Notes: generated by a model not told the origin, from the letters alone. DNA of 64,000 nt from Tardiphaga sp. (GCA_030147505.1 JASBVG010000070.1:28382-92381); one strand, 5' to 3'. Positions 28,941-38,022 are shown, counted from the first letter of the stretch. A program made the numbers and translations.

Positions 28941-29984
28941 ATGAAGATCGGCATCAATGGCATGGGCCGGATCGGCCGCCTCGCGCTGCGCGCCGGCCTC
29001 GGCGGCATGTTCCGTCCGGAAAGCGACCCGCACCGGTCGAACCGCCTCGACGTCGTCCACGTGAACGAACTGAAGGGGGGGATCGATGCGACCGCTCACC
29101 TGCTGGAGTTCGATAGCATTCACGGTCGCTGGCACGGCGGAATTGGCGTGAATGATGGGAAGTCGATCGGGATCGGCGATCGCCGGATCGGCTTCTCCGA
29201 GGCCGCCGCACCTGCAGATGTGCCATGGGGCGACCTCGGTTGCGAGGTCGTGCTCGAGTGCACCGGCAAGTTCCTGAAGCCCGACCAGCTTCAGACCTAC
29301 TTCGATCGGGGCGTCAAACGAGTGATCGTAGCGGCGCCCGTCAAGGACGAAGCAGCGCTCAACGTGGTCGTCGGGGTCAACGACAAGAGCTACGATCCGG
29401 AACGGCACCGTCTTCTGACTGCCGCTTCCTGCACGACCAACTGTCTGGCGCCCGTCGTGAAGGTCATCCACGAAGCCATCGGCATCCGTCACGGCCAGAT
29501 CACGACGATCCACAATCCGACCAATACCAACGTCGTGGTCGACGCTCCGCACAAGGATCTGCGCCGCGCACGGTCGTCGCTTCTGTCGATGCAGCCGACG
29601 ACGACCGGCAGCGCGACGGCGATCGCTTTGATCTATCCGGAGCTCAAGGGAAAGCTGAACGGGCACGCGGTGCGCATCCCTGTGCTGAACGCGAGCCTGA
29701 CGGACTGCGTCTTCGAACTGAACAGGGAGACGACCGCCGTCGAGGTGAACACCCTTTTCGAAGCGGCGGAGAAGACGGTGCTCGCCGGCATTCTCGGCAT
29801 CGAGAAACGGCCCTTGGTGTCGGCCGACTACACGAACGACACGCGAAGCTCGATCGTCGACGCCCAAAGCACGCTGGTCACCGACGGGACGCTGCTCAAG
29901 GTCTATGCTTGGTACGACAACGAGGTCGGCTATGCCTGCCGGATGGTGGATCTCGCCGCCATCGTGCAGCGGGCGGGAGCATGA
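28941..29984 (+). CDS. Glyceraldehyde-3-phosphate dehydrogenase of the ArsJ pathway
   Basis: 347 residues with NAD fold [15 protein letters not shown] and the catalytic cysteine in [10 protein letters not shown]. Next to ArsJ, such GAPDH enzymes use arsenate in place of phosphate and make 1-arseno-3-phosphoglycerate, which ArsJ exports and which then hydrolyses outside to arsenate. The start at 28941 follows GGAAGG. Its stop overlaps the arsJ start (ATGA). It is distinct from a housekeeping gap gene by context. Confidence 0.92.
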   Translation: MKIGINGMGRIGRLALRAGLGGMFRPESDPHRSNRLDVVHVNELKGGIDATAHLLEFDSIHGRWHGGIGVNDGKSIGIGDRRIGFSEAAAPADVPWGDLGCEVVLECTGKFLKPDQLQTYFDRGVKRVIVAAPVKDEAALNVVVGVNDKSYDPERHRLLTAASCTTNCLAPVVKVIHEAIGIRHGQITTIHNPTNTNVVVDAPHKDLRRARSSLLSMQPTTTGSATAIALIYPELKGKLNGHAVRIPVLNASLTDCVFELNRETTAVEVNTLFEAAEKTVLAGILGIEKRPLVSADYTNDTRSSIVDAQSTLVTDGTLLKVYAWYDNEVGYACRMVDLAAIVQRAGA

Positions 29985-31213
29985 GCATGGTACGCAACTA
30001 CATCATCGTCACGGCCTCCTACTGGGGCTTCACCCTGGTCGACGGCGCGCTCCGCATGCTCGTCCTCTTCCACTTCTTCCGCCTCGGCTATTCGCCGTTC
30101 ACGCTTGCCTTCCTCTTTCTGCTCTATGAGGCGGCAGGAATCGCCGCGAACCTCGCCGGCGGATATTTCGCATCCAAGTTCGGGATCCCGCGGATGCTCG
30201 CGATCGGTCAGGCGCTGCAGATCGCCGGCCTGCTCATGCTCTCGGCACTCGATCCCGGCTGGAGCGCAGCCGCCTCCGTCGCATGGGTGGTCGCGGCGCA
30301 AGGAATCGCGGGAGTGGCCAAGGACCTGACGAAGACCGCATCGAAGTCCGCGATCAAGGCGACTTCTGCCGAGGGCAGCGGTCAGCTTTTCCGGTGGGTC
30401 GCCTGGTTCACCGGATCGAAGAACGCCATGAAGGGCATTGGCTTCTTCCTCGGCGGTTTACTGCTGGATCTCGTCGGGTTCACCCACGCGCTATGGATGA
30501 TGGCCGCTTTGCTCGCGGTGGTGTTCGTCGCCGGCTTGGTCCTCCTGCCGTCGGAGCTCGGCAAGGCGAAGTCGTCGAAGACGATGAAGGAGCTGTTCGG
30601 CAAGTCCCGCGGCGTCAATCTTCTGGCCGCAGCCCGCATCTTCATGTTCGGCGCGCGGGACGTCTGGTTCGTCGTCGGCCTGCCTGTCTTCCTCTACGCG
30701 GCCGGCTGGAAGTTCCTGGAGGTCGGCGGTTTCCTCGCGGCCTGGACGATCGCCTACGGCTTCGTGCAGGCGATCGCTCCGTCCCTCGTCACGCGCAGCG
30801 CCGACGGCCTCAGCCGCGAGATTCCGTCCGCACGGTTCTGGGCCGCCGTCCTGGCCGCGGTGCCGATCGTGCTCGCCATCGTCATGATCTGGATTCCGAT
30901 CGGTAGACCCGACCTGCTGATCGTCGCGGGGCTCGCGCTGTTCGGCCTGCCCTTCGCGGTCAATTCGTCGCTGCATTCGTATCTCATCCTGGCATACGCC
31001 GGATCCGAAAAGGCGGCGGAGGACGTCGGCTTCTACTATGCCGCCAACGCGGCCGGCCGACTTCTCGGCATCACGCTGTCGGGCGTGCTCTACCAGCATG
31101 GCGGCATCGTCGGATGCCTGGCTGGTTCGGCCGTGATGCTGCTGTCCTGCTTCGTGCTGACGTTCGTCCTGCCGACGCACGCGACGGACGCCACACGACG
31201 GTCGCTCGCCTGA
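29981..31213 (+). CDS. arsJ: ArsJ, organoarsenical (1-arseno-3-phosphoglycerate) exporter
   Basis: 410 residues, MFS type with about 12 helices. The region [19 protein letters not shown] is a conserved ArsJ block. The start at 29981 overlaps the GAPDH stop by four bases. With GAPDH it forms an arsenate-resistance route that needs no reduction step. This is the end of the arsR-arsC-GAPDH-arsJ operon. Confidence 0.93.
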   Translation: MSMVRNYIIVTASYWGFTLVDGALRMLVLFHFFRLGYSPFTLAFLFLLYEAAGIAANLAGGYFASKFGIPRMLAIGQALQIAGLLMLSALDPGWSAAASVAWVVAAQGIAGVAKDLTKTASKSAIKATSAEGSGQLFRWVAWFTGSKNAMKGIGFFLGGLLLDLVGFTHALWMMAALLAVVFVAGLVLLPSELGKAKSSKTMKELFGKSRGVNLLAAARIFMFGARDVWFVVGLPVFLYAAGWKFLEVGGFLAAWTIAYGFVQAIAPSLVTRSADGLSREIPSARFWAAVLAAVPIVLAIVMIWIPIGRPDLLIVAGLALFGLPFAVNSSLHSYLILAYAGSEKAAEDVGFYYAANAAGRLLGITLSGVLYQHGGIVGCLAGSAVMLLSCFVLTFVLPTHATDATRRSLA

Positions 31214-31258
31214 CCGCACCTGGCGTTTCCATCGACATCACGGCTACCGGCGACCGTG

Positions 31259-31999
31259 TCATGGGTGAGCTACCATCCGGAAGCCTGCCAGCGCGAGCAG
31301 GATGGCGAGCAGCAGCCTCATCAGGCTTGGCCGCATGAGCGTGGATCCAAGCCACGATCCGACGACCCCTCCAAACACCACGGCGGCCGACCAAACCGGT
31401 AGTTGGACCGGCAGGTCATGAACTGTTGCCGCGGCGCCGGCGAGCGCCGCGGCCGAGTTCAGCAGGTTGAAGGTCGCTGCAATCGCCGCCGCCTTGCGTG
31501 TCTCCGCCCATCCCATCGCCAAGATCAATGGCGCGAGAAAGATTCCGCCACCGACGCCGGTGATGCCCGAGACCAAGCCGATGGCGGCTCCGGCAAGGAG
31601 CGACATGCCGAAGGGCGGCTCGCAGAGCGCCTGCAGATCGAGACGCGCCGCGCGCCGTGCCGAACGCGCCATTTGCGCCGCCGCCAGCAGAAGCAGCAGG
31701 CCGACCACGGGCTGATAAGCCGCCGCAGGGAGGTTCAGCGTTCCTCCCACGAAGGAAAACGGAAGCGCCAGCACACCGAAGGGATAGCAGGCGCGCCACG
31801 ATAGCAGACCATTCCGATGAAAGCGGGCGCATCCGATGGCTGCGACGAGGACGTTCAGCGCCAGGACCGTAGGCTTGATGACGTCGGGCGCGTATCCGAG
31901 GACACCCATGACTGCGACATATCCCGTGCCGCCAGCCTGCCCGACCGCCGAATAGAGCAGAGCGACGATGGCAAATGCAGCGGCAACAACGAGATCCAA
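31259..31999 (-). CDS. TauE/SafE-family sulfite-exporter-like permease
   Basis: 246 residues, about eight hydrophobic segments, with the two repeat signatures of the family (GQAGGTGYVAVMGVLGYAPDVIKPT and GAAIGLVSGITGVGGGIFLAPLI). Family members export sulfite, sulfoacetate or other anions. It is convergent to arsJ with a 45-base gap and probably an accessory passenger of the island; no sulfur-metabolism gene is near. Confidence 0.85.
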   Translation of the reverse strand: MDLVVAAAFAIVALLYSAVGQAGGTGYVAVMGVLGYAPDVIKPTVLALNVLVAAIGCARFHRNGLLSWRACYPFGVLALPFSFVGGTLNLPAAAYQPVVGLLLLLAAAQMARSARRAARLDLQALCEPPFGMSLLAGAAIGLVSGITGVGGGIFLAPLILAMGWAETRKAAAIAATFNLLNSAAALAGAAATVHDLPVQLPVWSAAVVFGGVVGSWLGSTLMRPSLMRLLLAILLALAGFRMVAHP

Positions 32000-32110
32000 G
32001 AGGCCTCCGTCGAAAGCAGATCGATCAAGGATTTGGTGCTTCTAGCGCGCGGACCGTGATCGACATCCCGTAGGGAGGCGGACGTCACCGGTCGGTCTGT
32101 CGGCTGTGAT

Positions 32111-32395
32111 CTATTCGGGACGGCGCCTTAGCCTGACGCCCTCGACGTATTCTTCGTCACCGAAGAAGAATTCGATTCCTTCCTTTTCTAGCGCCGCCCG
32201 GAGCGCCTTGTGGACGTCCCGCCTGCGCCGGTCGGGCCGGCCTTCCGTTTCAGTCTCGATCTTGGAAATCGTGCGCCGCGACACGTTAGGCGTCAGCGTC
32301 TCGCCGAGCTGGGTCTGGGAGAGGTTCAACAGGCCCCGTGCGGCTCGGATCATGGCAGCGGATATCAGGAGTTCGGGTATTTCGGCGTCGGTCAT
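32111..32395 (-). CDS. XRE-type helix-turn-helix regulator
   Basis: 94 residues. The HTH segment (IRAARGLLNLSQTQLGETLTPNVSRRTISKIE) is of the Cro/C1 type, and the C-terminus is charged. It diverges from the HNH-like gene at 32515 across 119 bases that should hold the control region of the 32-39 kb module; it may be that module's repressor. Confidence 0.8.
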   Translation of the reverse strand: MTDAEIPELLISAAMIRAARGLLNLSQTQLGETLTPNVSRRTISKIETETEGRPDRRRRDVHKALRAALEKEGIEFFFGDEEYVEGVRLRRRPE

Positions 32396-32514
32396 CCCCG
32401 AGTTCTATGCAGGAAAATTAACGTTAGCAAGCCTTATTCTTCTCATAATGGGAAGAATAATTGACTTGGCGTCATCGCGATGGCATCTTGTTCCCAACGA
32501 AGAGGGAGTTTGCG

Positions 32515-32838
32515 ATGACCTATAGCGAGTACATCCAGAGCACTGCATGGCGGACCAGTCCGGTCCGGCTGCGCGAATTCGAGGCGGCGGGTTTCGCTTG
32601 CCGTCTCTGCCCGGCGGCGGCTTCCGACGGCGCCACGCTGGAATCGCATCACCGGACCTACGACCGTCTTGGCAACGAGAGCGACGGCGACCTCACCTCG
32701 CTGTGCTCGGACTGCCACCGCGCGGTGACGTCCTTCCTGCGGGCCCGCCGCTACGCGCTGCTGCAGCCGCTGCGCGCCGACGTGAAGACCATCCGCATCG
32801 ACGCGCCGCTGTTCGACCCGACCCGCGAGGTGGCGTGA
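32515..32838 (+). CDS. HNH-like zinc-finger protein
   Basis: 107 residues from the ATG at 32515 (GAGGGAG upstream). Two CxxC-type pairs (CRLC and CSDCH) bracket ESHHRTYDRLGNESDGDLTSLC, the pattern of HNH nucleases in which a His pair lies between zinc knuckles. Such small proteins occur in phages and mobile elements. The stop overlaps the next start (TGATG). Nuclease activity is inferred from the pattern only. Confidence 0.65.
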   Translation: MTYSEYIQSTAWRTSPVRLREFEAAGFACRLCPAAASDGATLESHHRTYDRLGNESDGDLTSLCSDCHRAVTSFLRARRYALLQPLRADVKTIRIDAPLFDPTREVA

Positions 32839-33413
32839 TGGAAGCCGAGAAGATCACCATGCGCCTGACCGGGACGCGCCCGCTGCTGATGCATTCGTCG
32901 CGCCTTGCGGACCCGCTCGATCCGATCCGGGCGCGCCTCACGAAGGTGACGACGAAGAGGGCGAAGACGCTGGCGGACCATCTCGAAATCTCGCGGATCG
33001 AATGGCATGGCGGCCTGTGGATCTTCGAAGGTCGCCCGTGCATCCCGGCGGAAGCGCTGTTGAGCACCTTCAAGTCCGCCGCACGGGCGCGCAACAAGGG
33101 CCAGGAGGCAACCGCCGGCATCCAGATCGGCCGCCCGGCCATCCTGGAATACGACGGGCCGCGCGACCTCGACGAGCTCGGCGCCGACGAACGCTTCGTG
33201 TTCCGGACGACCGTCAGGGTCGGACGCGCCCGGACCATCCGCACGCGCGCCCGCTTCAACGACTGGGCCGTCGAATTCGACGTGATGTATCTGCCCACCC
33301 TGCTGAACCGCAGCGAGGTGCTCGACACCTTCATGACCGCCGGCTTCACGCGGGGGATCGGCGACTGGCGGCCAACCTTCGGCACCTACCTGGCCGAGGA
33401 GCGCAAGGAATGA
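32838..33413 (+). CDS. Phage-type protein of unknown function
   Basis: 191 residues, starting on the overlapping TGATG. It begins with ITMRLTGTRPLLMHSSRLADPLDPI and has a basic middle part (TKVTTKRAKTLADHL). I know this type of protein from prophage gene sets but cannot name a function. It is followed by a degenerate GGC-rich array and a hairpin. Confidence 0.65.
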   Translation: MEAEKITMRLTGTRPLLMHSSRLADPLDPIRARLTKVTTKRAKTLADHLEISRIEWHGGLWIFEGRPCIPAEALLSTFKSAARARNKGQEATAGIQIGRPAILEYDGPRDLDELGADERFVFRTTVRVGRARTIRTRARFNDWAVEFDVMYLPTLLNRSEVLDTFMTAGFTRGIGDWRPTFGTYLAEERKE

Positions 33414-33419
33414 GTTTCA

Positions 33420-33474
33420 AGGCTTGGCGGGGCGTGGCCCGGCGAGGCAGGGCACGGCCCGGCTTGGCGAGGCA
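33420..33474. repeat. Degenerate GGCNNGGC array
   Basis: About ten tandem five- to ten-base variants of GGC(T/G/A)NGGC, for example GGCTTGGCGGGGCGTGGC and GGCTTGGCGAGGC, immediately after the stop of the 191-residue phage-type gene and before a hairpin. Not coding. Confidence 0.55.
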
Positions 33475-33504
33475 TGGGGAGCGTCCACTCTAGGACGCTC
33501 CCCA
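33475..33504. terminator. 12-bp perfect hairpin
   Basis: TGGGGAGCGTCC, loop ACTCTA, GGACGCTCCCCA. It has no T-run and sits 81 bases before the next gene. It is a likely terminator or RNA-processing site after the first part of the module. Confidence 0.6.
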
Positions 33505-33585
33505 CCCACCGAATTCCGAACCTAACCAACTTCGCGGTCTGGAAGACCGCAACGTGCCATTCGGCGCGAACGGGAGAACCATGTC

Positions 33586-34128
33586 ATGCGTACCGAAACG
33601 AAGAAGACGAAGCCGACCCGCGGCACCGCCCGTGCCCTGGAGATGTCCAAACCGCGTTCGATCGCGGCGCATTTCCTCGGCGAGACGCCGGCGGATTGGG
33701 AGCACGCACATCTGCTGTGGCGCTCCGTGCCGGCGCACCGCTTCCATCGCGATCACCGCGCCGCCGTTAACGAGTGCATGCGGCGCACGTCGTCCATCAT
33801 GGACGCATGGCGCCTGGCCATCGCCGGCGATGCCGCGAGCGCCATCGGCCTGGCTCTGAGCATGGGCATTCCCCAGCAGGTCACGATCCGCACCGACCTG
33901 ACGATGACGGTGCTGCTGCACAACGCGCTGCGCGGCAGCGCCGGCGCCACGCTGGTGCTCTCCAACCTGATCCGCCGGATGCCGATCGACCGCGCCGACC
34001 GCCGCCGCCTGGCGACATCCTGGCTGGCCCACAACTTTCGTCAGGCCTGGCCGGAGCTCGACGAACGCCTCCGCCTCGTCAAGGCCGGCACGCATCGTCG
34101 CGGCGATGACGGGGAGGACCTGTCGTGA
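33586..34128 (+). CDS. Unknown protein of the mobile module
   Basis: 180 residues, start at 33586 with GGGAGAA eight bases upstream. Highly Arg/Ala-rich and largely helical. A basic N-terminus (MRTETKKTKPTRGTARALEM) precedes a helical body with several aspartate/arginine-rich turns (IRRMPIDRADRRRLATSWL). No family is recognised. Its stop overlaps the metallophosphoesterase start (GTGA), so the two are coupled. Confidence 0.6.
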   Translation: MRTETKKTKPTRGTARALEMSKPRSIAAHFLGETPADWEHAHLLWRSVPAHRFHRDHRAAVNECMRRTSSIMDAWRLAIAGDAASAIGLALSMGIPQQVTIRTDLTMTVLLHNALRGSAGATLVLSNLIRRMPIDRADRRRLATSWLAHNFRQAWPELDERLRLVKAGTHRRGDDGEDLS

Positions 34129-34898
34129 GGATCCAGGTCATGTCCGACCTCCACGTCGAGTTCTACGGCACCGCGGCGATGCCACGGACGGTCGATGGCG
34201 CCGACTTCGTCGTGGTCGCCGGCGACACCTGCAAGGGCCTGGTCAGGGCCGTGGAGACGCTGCGCGACGCCTTCCCCCGCGTCGAGGTGGCGACCGTCGC
34301 CGGAAACCACGAATACTACGGGTGCGAGCTCGCCGCCGAGCTCGAGGCCGGTCGCGTCCGCGCGCGCCAGTTGGGGGTGCACCTGCTGTCCGACGACGCC
34401 GTGACGATCGGCCGTGCGCGCGTCGTGGGCTGCACCCTCTGGACCGACTACTGCCTGTTCGGCGCCGATCTGCGCGAACTCGCGATGCACACGGCGCGCG
34501 ACGCAATGATGGACCACAAGCGGATCGCGTGGCGCCGGAACCCCTGGGCCAGGTTCCGGCCGGAGGAGGCGGCGGCGCTGCATCTGCGGTCCCGCAACTT
34601 CCTGGAGACCGAGCTTGCGAAGAGCCACCCCGGGCCCGTCGTCGTGGTGTCCCATCACGGCATGACGCTGGAAGCCGTTTCGCCGCTGAACCAGCGCTCT
34701 CTTCTGAGCGCCGCATACGCTTCGGAGCTGCTGCCGCTGGTCGACCGTCACCGTCCCGCGGCTTGGGTCTCGGGCCACACCCATCACTCCATGAATCTGC
34801 GGCGCGGCGGGACGAGGTTGGTCAGCAACGGGCGCGGCTATCCCGGCGAGAACGCCGGTTTCGATCCCGCCTTCGTCATGGAGATCGCCGATGACTGA
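34125..34898 (+). CDS. Calcineurin-like metallophosphoesterase
   Basis: 257 residues from GTG at 34125. All the metal-site motifs are present: SDLHVEF (D and H), GDT, GNHEYY, SHHGM and GHTHH. It is a phosphodiesterase or phosphatase of the MPE superfamily with a manganese/iron pair. Substrate unknown; in mobile elements such enzymes act on nucleic acid ends, nucleotides or proteins. It is coupled to the unknown gene upstream, and a micropeptide ORF starts inside its last codons. Confidence 0.85.
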   Translation: MRIQVMSDLHVEFYGTAAMPRTVDGADFVVVAGDTCKGLVRAVETLRDAFPRVEVATVAGNHEYYGCELAAELEAGRVRARQLGVHLLSDDAVTIGRARVVGCTLWTDYCLFGADLRELAMHTARDAMMDHKRIAWRRNPWARFRPEEAAALHLRSRNFLETELAKSHPGPVVVVSHHGMTLEAVSPLNQRSLLSAAYASELLPLVDRHRPAAWVSGHTHHSMNLRRGGTRLVSNGRGYPGENAGFDPAFVMEIADD

Positions 34899-34950
34899 GC
34901 CAGGACACCGCCTCGCCATACTCCTCACGTTCCAGGTGCATCCCCCCTAG
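34891..34950 (+). CDS. Micropeptide ORF A (19 residues)
   Basis: The short frame MTEPGHRLAILLTFQVHPP starts at 34891, overlapping the end of the metallophosphoesterase gene by eight bases. Its C-terminal part, RLAI-x4-QVHPP-stop, recurs in micropeptide ORF B at 34990. The shared DNA is 44 bases (34909-34952). Translation is not proven. Confidence 0.4.
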   Translation: MTEPGHRLAILLTFQVHPP

Positions 34951-34989
34951 CGGGCCGGCGCCGCCAACCCGACCACCATCACCGACACC

Positions 34990-35067
34990 ATGGAGAATCC
35001 GATGCCCGACCCCAAGCCCGCGATCCGCCTCGCCATAACCCCGAATCCGCAGGTGCATCCACCCTAG
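34990..35067 (+). CDS. Micropeptide ORF B (25 or 21 residues)
   Basis: From the ATG at 34990, or the in-frame ATG at 35002, which has GGAGAA upstream. It ends IRLAI-x4-QVHPP like ORF A. The matching DNA (35026-35069) keeps the first 12 and last 20 bases of the ORF A repeat and differs in the 12 bases between, apart from one further change. It lies 31 bases before the AAA+ protease gene, so it could be a leader peptide. Confidence 0.42.
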   Translation: MENPMPDPKPAIRLAITPNPQVHPP

Positions 35068-35098
35068 CGACCATGACCTTCGACACAGGAACATCCAC

Positions 35099-37486
35099 GT
35101 GACCAAGTACACGAAGACGAAGACGAAGAAGCGCCGCGCAGCGCTCGCGCGCAACGCCGGGCCGAGCCGCCCGGCATCGGTGGCGACCGCCTCGCCGGCC
35201 GCCATGGGCCCGCTCGAGGCGGAGACGGACCGCCTCGCCGTCGAGGTATCGCGGACCTATCGGAAGGCCATGGGCGCGGCCCAGGCGCGTCGCGTCGAAC
35301 AGCTCGCCCCGGCCGTTCCATCGCCGGTCAAGGGATTCGTCGGACTGGCGGCGCTCCGCCGGCGCACGCGCGACGACGATGACGACCTGGACGTCGCCGT
35401 CGCCACGAAGCACCCGAAGGTGGAGCCGGTCACGTCCGTCGAGATCGCCGCCAGGCTGATGCTGGCCAGGCAGGTCGACGCGCTGGGCGGGCTCGCGGTA
35501 GCGGTCCGGAGCGGATCTCCAGTGGTCGTGGTCGACGTGCCGGATGCGGCGATGCTCGACCGTCTCGGGCGCGTGTGGGAGAGCGTCCTGATGCCCGCCA
35601 CCGCGGTGTGCGTGAAGTTTCTCGGCAGCGGCGCGCTCCGCCACGGCCAGTACGATGCCCTCTACGTCGTGGCCAAGACCCCGACGAAGCCCAAGGATTC
35701 GGACGACACGCGCCGGTTGACGCTCGACGCCCTCGGTCTCGCTTTGCCGGTTATTGCCTTCTCGCCCTCCGCGGAGACGCATCTTCCGGCGGAGCTGCTC
35801 CTCGCATGCACCCACCGGATCGCGATTCCGGCGCTGGACGCGCGCACCATCGTCAGAACGATCGAGATCGTGACGGGACGCACGTGCCGCGCGCGGCTCG
35901 ACGACGTCACCGTCGCGCGGACGGGACTCGGCGAGATCGCCATCGCCGTGCGCTTCGACCGGACGCCCGCCGAGTGCGTCGCCGGCCTGCGACGCCTCGC
36001 CGAGGCCAAGGCGGTCAAGCGCGGTTCGCGCGACCTGACGCTCGACGAACTGCACGGAATGGACTCCGCCGTGGCGTGGGCCCGTTCGGCGATCGTCGAT
36101 CTGAATTCCTGGAGGCGTGGCGACGTCGGGAGCTGGTCCGCGGTGTCGTCGAAAGTCCTGCTGAACGGGCCGCCGGGCACCGGAAAGACCACTTTCGCCG
36201 CCGTTTTCGCACGGGCCGCCGGACTTCCGATCGTCACGGCTTCGCTCGCCGGCTGGCAGTCGCAGGGGCACCTCGGCGACCTCTTGAAGGCCATGCGGAC
36301 CGACTTCGAGAAGGCGAGAAACCTCGCAAATTCAGCCTCAGGGTGCGTCATGTTCATCGACGAGGTCGATGCTTTCGCCGACAGAAGCTCGATCCGGCAT
36401 GACCACGCGGACTACGTGATCCAGGTAGTCTCGGGCTTTCTCGAACTGACCGACGGTCTCGCCGGAAACGAGAATCTCTTTCTGGTCGCGGCCTGCAACG
36501 ATGTCCGTCGCTGCGATCCCGCGTTGGTCCGCCCGGGACGGTTCAATCCGGTGATCGAGATCGGTCTGCCGAACCTCGCGGACCTGGAGAAGATGTTCAG
36601 GGTCCGCCTGGGTCCGGACCTCGTCGACGCCGATCTCCGCGAAATCTGCGAACGGACGCTCGGCGGCTCGGGCGCCGAGGTGGAGCGCATCGTCAACGAC
36701 GCCCGCCGTCTCGCCAGGCACGATGGCGCCCGTTCGATCGTCATGCACGATCTCCTGAGCATCGTGAAGGGCGAGGACGCCCGGCCGGAGGCGCTGCGGC
36801 GGCGCACCGCCATCCACGAAGCCGGCCACATCGTCGTCGATGTGTTGTTCAACGGCGGCGCCGGGATCCACGCCAGCATCTCGCCGTCGCGCGGGACCGG
36901 CGGGCGGGTCGTCCGCACCGAGGCGACGGAAACGGCCGGCACCTACGAAGACTACGCGCGCCGCCTCCAGGTCTTGCTGGCGGGACGGACGGCGGAGATC
37001 CTCATGTGCGGTGATTGCGGTCACGGTTCCGGCGGCGTCGCCGGCTCCGACATGGCAGTCGCGGCCAGCATGGCGGCGGCGATGTCGGGCTCGGTCGGGC
37101 TCTCCGGACCGCGACCGCTGCTCTTCCTCGCCCCGCGCGAGAACACTCCCGAGCTGCTGTCCTATCCCGAGGTCCGCCTGGCGGCGAACGAGGAGTTGAC
37201 CAAGGCGGCCGACGCCTGCCGGGCGCTCCTGCAGCGTCACCGCGGCGCCCTGGAGGCCGTGACGGAGGTGCTGCTGGCCGAGGGCAGGATCGACGGCGAA
37301 GGCGTGTGCCGGCTGCTCGCGACGGCCAATCCCCCGGGCGGCGCCGCCGGAGGGGCCGCGACCAGGCTCCCCGGGCGTGCCGACGGGGCGGGCGGCCCAA
37401 GGATTCGAAATACACCGACACGACGCCGGAAGTCTCCCCCGTCGCGCGAGCGCCGCGCCGGGACCGCTCCCGGAAAGCCCTTGTGA
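35099..37486 (+). CDS. Soluble FtsH-like AAA+ ATPase with M41 zinc-protease domain
   Basis: 795 residues from GTG at 35099. About 330 N-terminal residues are unique and lack membrane segments, unlike FtsH. The AAA+ domain has Walker A GPPGTGKT (about 355-362), Walker B FIDEVDAF (about 417), and the arginine-finger region DPALVRPGRF. The M41-like domain has the zinc site HEAGH (about 572-576) and a candidate third ligand Asp in GGVAGSDMAVA (about 650). The protein thus looks like an active cytosolic ATP-driven protease. It is the largest gene of the 32-39 kb mobile module, between a metallophosphoesterase and an excisionase/integrase pair. The Arg/Pro-rich C-terminal 60 residues are of low complexity. 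Substrate unknown. Confidence 0.85.
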   Translation: MTKYTKTKTKKRRAALARNAGPSRPASVATASPAAMGPLEAETDRLAVEVSRTYRKAMGAAQARRVEQLAPAVPSPVKGFVGLAALRRRTRDDDDDLDVAVATKHPKVEPVTSVEIAARLMLARQVDALGGLAVAVRSGSPVVVVDVPDAAMLDRLGRVWESVLMPATAVCVKFLGSGALRHGQYDALYVVAKTPTKPKDSDDTRRLTLDALGLALPVIAFSPSAETHLPAELLLACTHRIAIPALDARTIVRTIEIVTGRTCRARLDDVTVARTGLGEIAIAVRFDRTPAECVAGLRRLAEAKAVKRGSRDLTLDELHGMDSAVAWARSAIVDLNSWRRGDVGSWSAVSSKVLLNGPPGTGKTTFAAVFARAAGLPIVTASLAGWQSQGHLGDLLKAMRTDFEKARNLANSASGCVMFIDEVDAFADRSSIRHDHADYVIQVVSGFLELTDGLAGNENLFLVAACNDVRRCDPALVRPGRFNPVIEIGLPNLADLEKMFRVRLGPDLVDADLREICERTLGGSGAEVERIVNDARRLARHDGARSIVMHDLLSIVKGEDARPEALRRRTAIHEAGHIVVDVLFNGGAGIHASISPSRGTGGRVVRTEATETAGTYEDYARRLQVLLAGRTAEILMCGDCGHGSGGVAGSDMAVAASMAAAMSGSVGLSGPRPLLFLAPRENTPELLSYPEVRLAANEELTKAADACRALLQRHRGALEAVTEVLLAEGRIDGEGVCRLLATANPPGGAAGGAATRLPGRADGAGGPRIRNTPTRRRKSPPSRERRAGTAPGKPL

Positions 37487-37555
37487 CAAGCATGTCACAA
37501 GGATTCGCAGCTTGCCTCTGGTTCCATTTCTCAAGGATTCGATTTCAAGGATTCG
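37481..37555. repeat. Palindrome plus CAAGGATTCG direct repeats
   Basis: TTGTGACA-AGCA-TGTCACAA (37481-37500) overlaps the stop of the AAA+ protease gene. CAAGGATTCG occurs at 37498, 37532 and 37546 (and once earlier, at 37398). All lie just upstream of the excisionase-like start and could be its binding sites or recombinase arm sites. Confidence 0.55.
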
Positions 37556-37560
37556 ATGAC

Positions 37561-38022
37561 ATGACCCGCCCAACGGGCGCCGCCGACGCCCCGAATTCCG
37601 GCACCGAGATGACCTCCGTCCTGCGCGCCGGATTTGGGAACCGGCCCGCGGTGCCGATGGCAGATCTGAGTAAGATGTTGATGTTGGACGAGAAAACGTT
37701 GCTCCGCCACGTGCGCTCTGGTAGGTTGCCCTACCGGGCGATGGGAACCGGACGGCGACGGATCAGGCGGTACTTCACAATGGATGACGTGGTTCAGTTC
37801 TTCAAGAATCTGGGGAACCCGGCGGCTGACCCGGTTCCGCCGCGTCGTGCCCGTACGCCGTGGACGTCGGACGCGCCCGGTTTCGTTGGCGGTGTCGAGC
37901 GCCCCACCCGTCGCTCCGCCGAAGCCGTCCGCACAGCGCGCGTGTCCGCCAGGAGGGAGACCGCTGCGGACGCTTCCGGCACGTCCGGCGCGTGCCCAAA
38001 GTCGACGGGAGGCGTCGTATGA
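37561..38022 (+). CDS. Excisionase-like HTH protein
   Basis: 153 residues. The central part (MADLSKMLMLDEKTLLRHVRSGRLPYRAMGTGRRRIRRYFTMDDVVQFF) is a MerR/excisionase-type helix-turn-helix as in the helix_turn_helix_17 group; the rest is disordered and Arg/Pro-rich. The start at 37561 follows three CAAGGATTCG repeats. Its stop overlaps the integrase start (ATGA), the usual xis-int arrangement. Confidence 0.75.
   Translation: MTRPTGAADAPNSGTEMTSVLRAGFGNRPAVPMADLSKMLMLDEKTLLRHVRSGRLPYRAMGTGRRRIRRYFTMDDVVQFFKNLGNPAADPVPPRRARTPWTSDAPGFVGGVERPTRRSAEAVRTARVSARRETAADASGTSGACPKSTGGVV

Noticed and set aside
34914..34927. 14-base match TCGCCATACTCCTC between the micropeptide repeat and the integrase gene near 51040
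   Set aside because: The match does not extend, lies in another coding context, and lacks the QVHPP part; taken as chance.
37398..37407. GGATTCGAA similarity between the CAAGGATTCG repeat and the T-arm of tRNA-Ser at 52601
   Set aside because: Only nine bases, a sequence common to all tRNA T-arms; not enough to call an attachment site.
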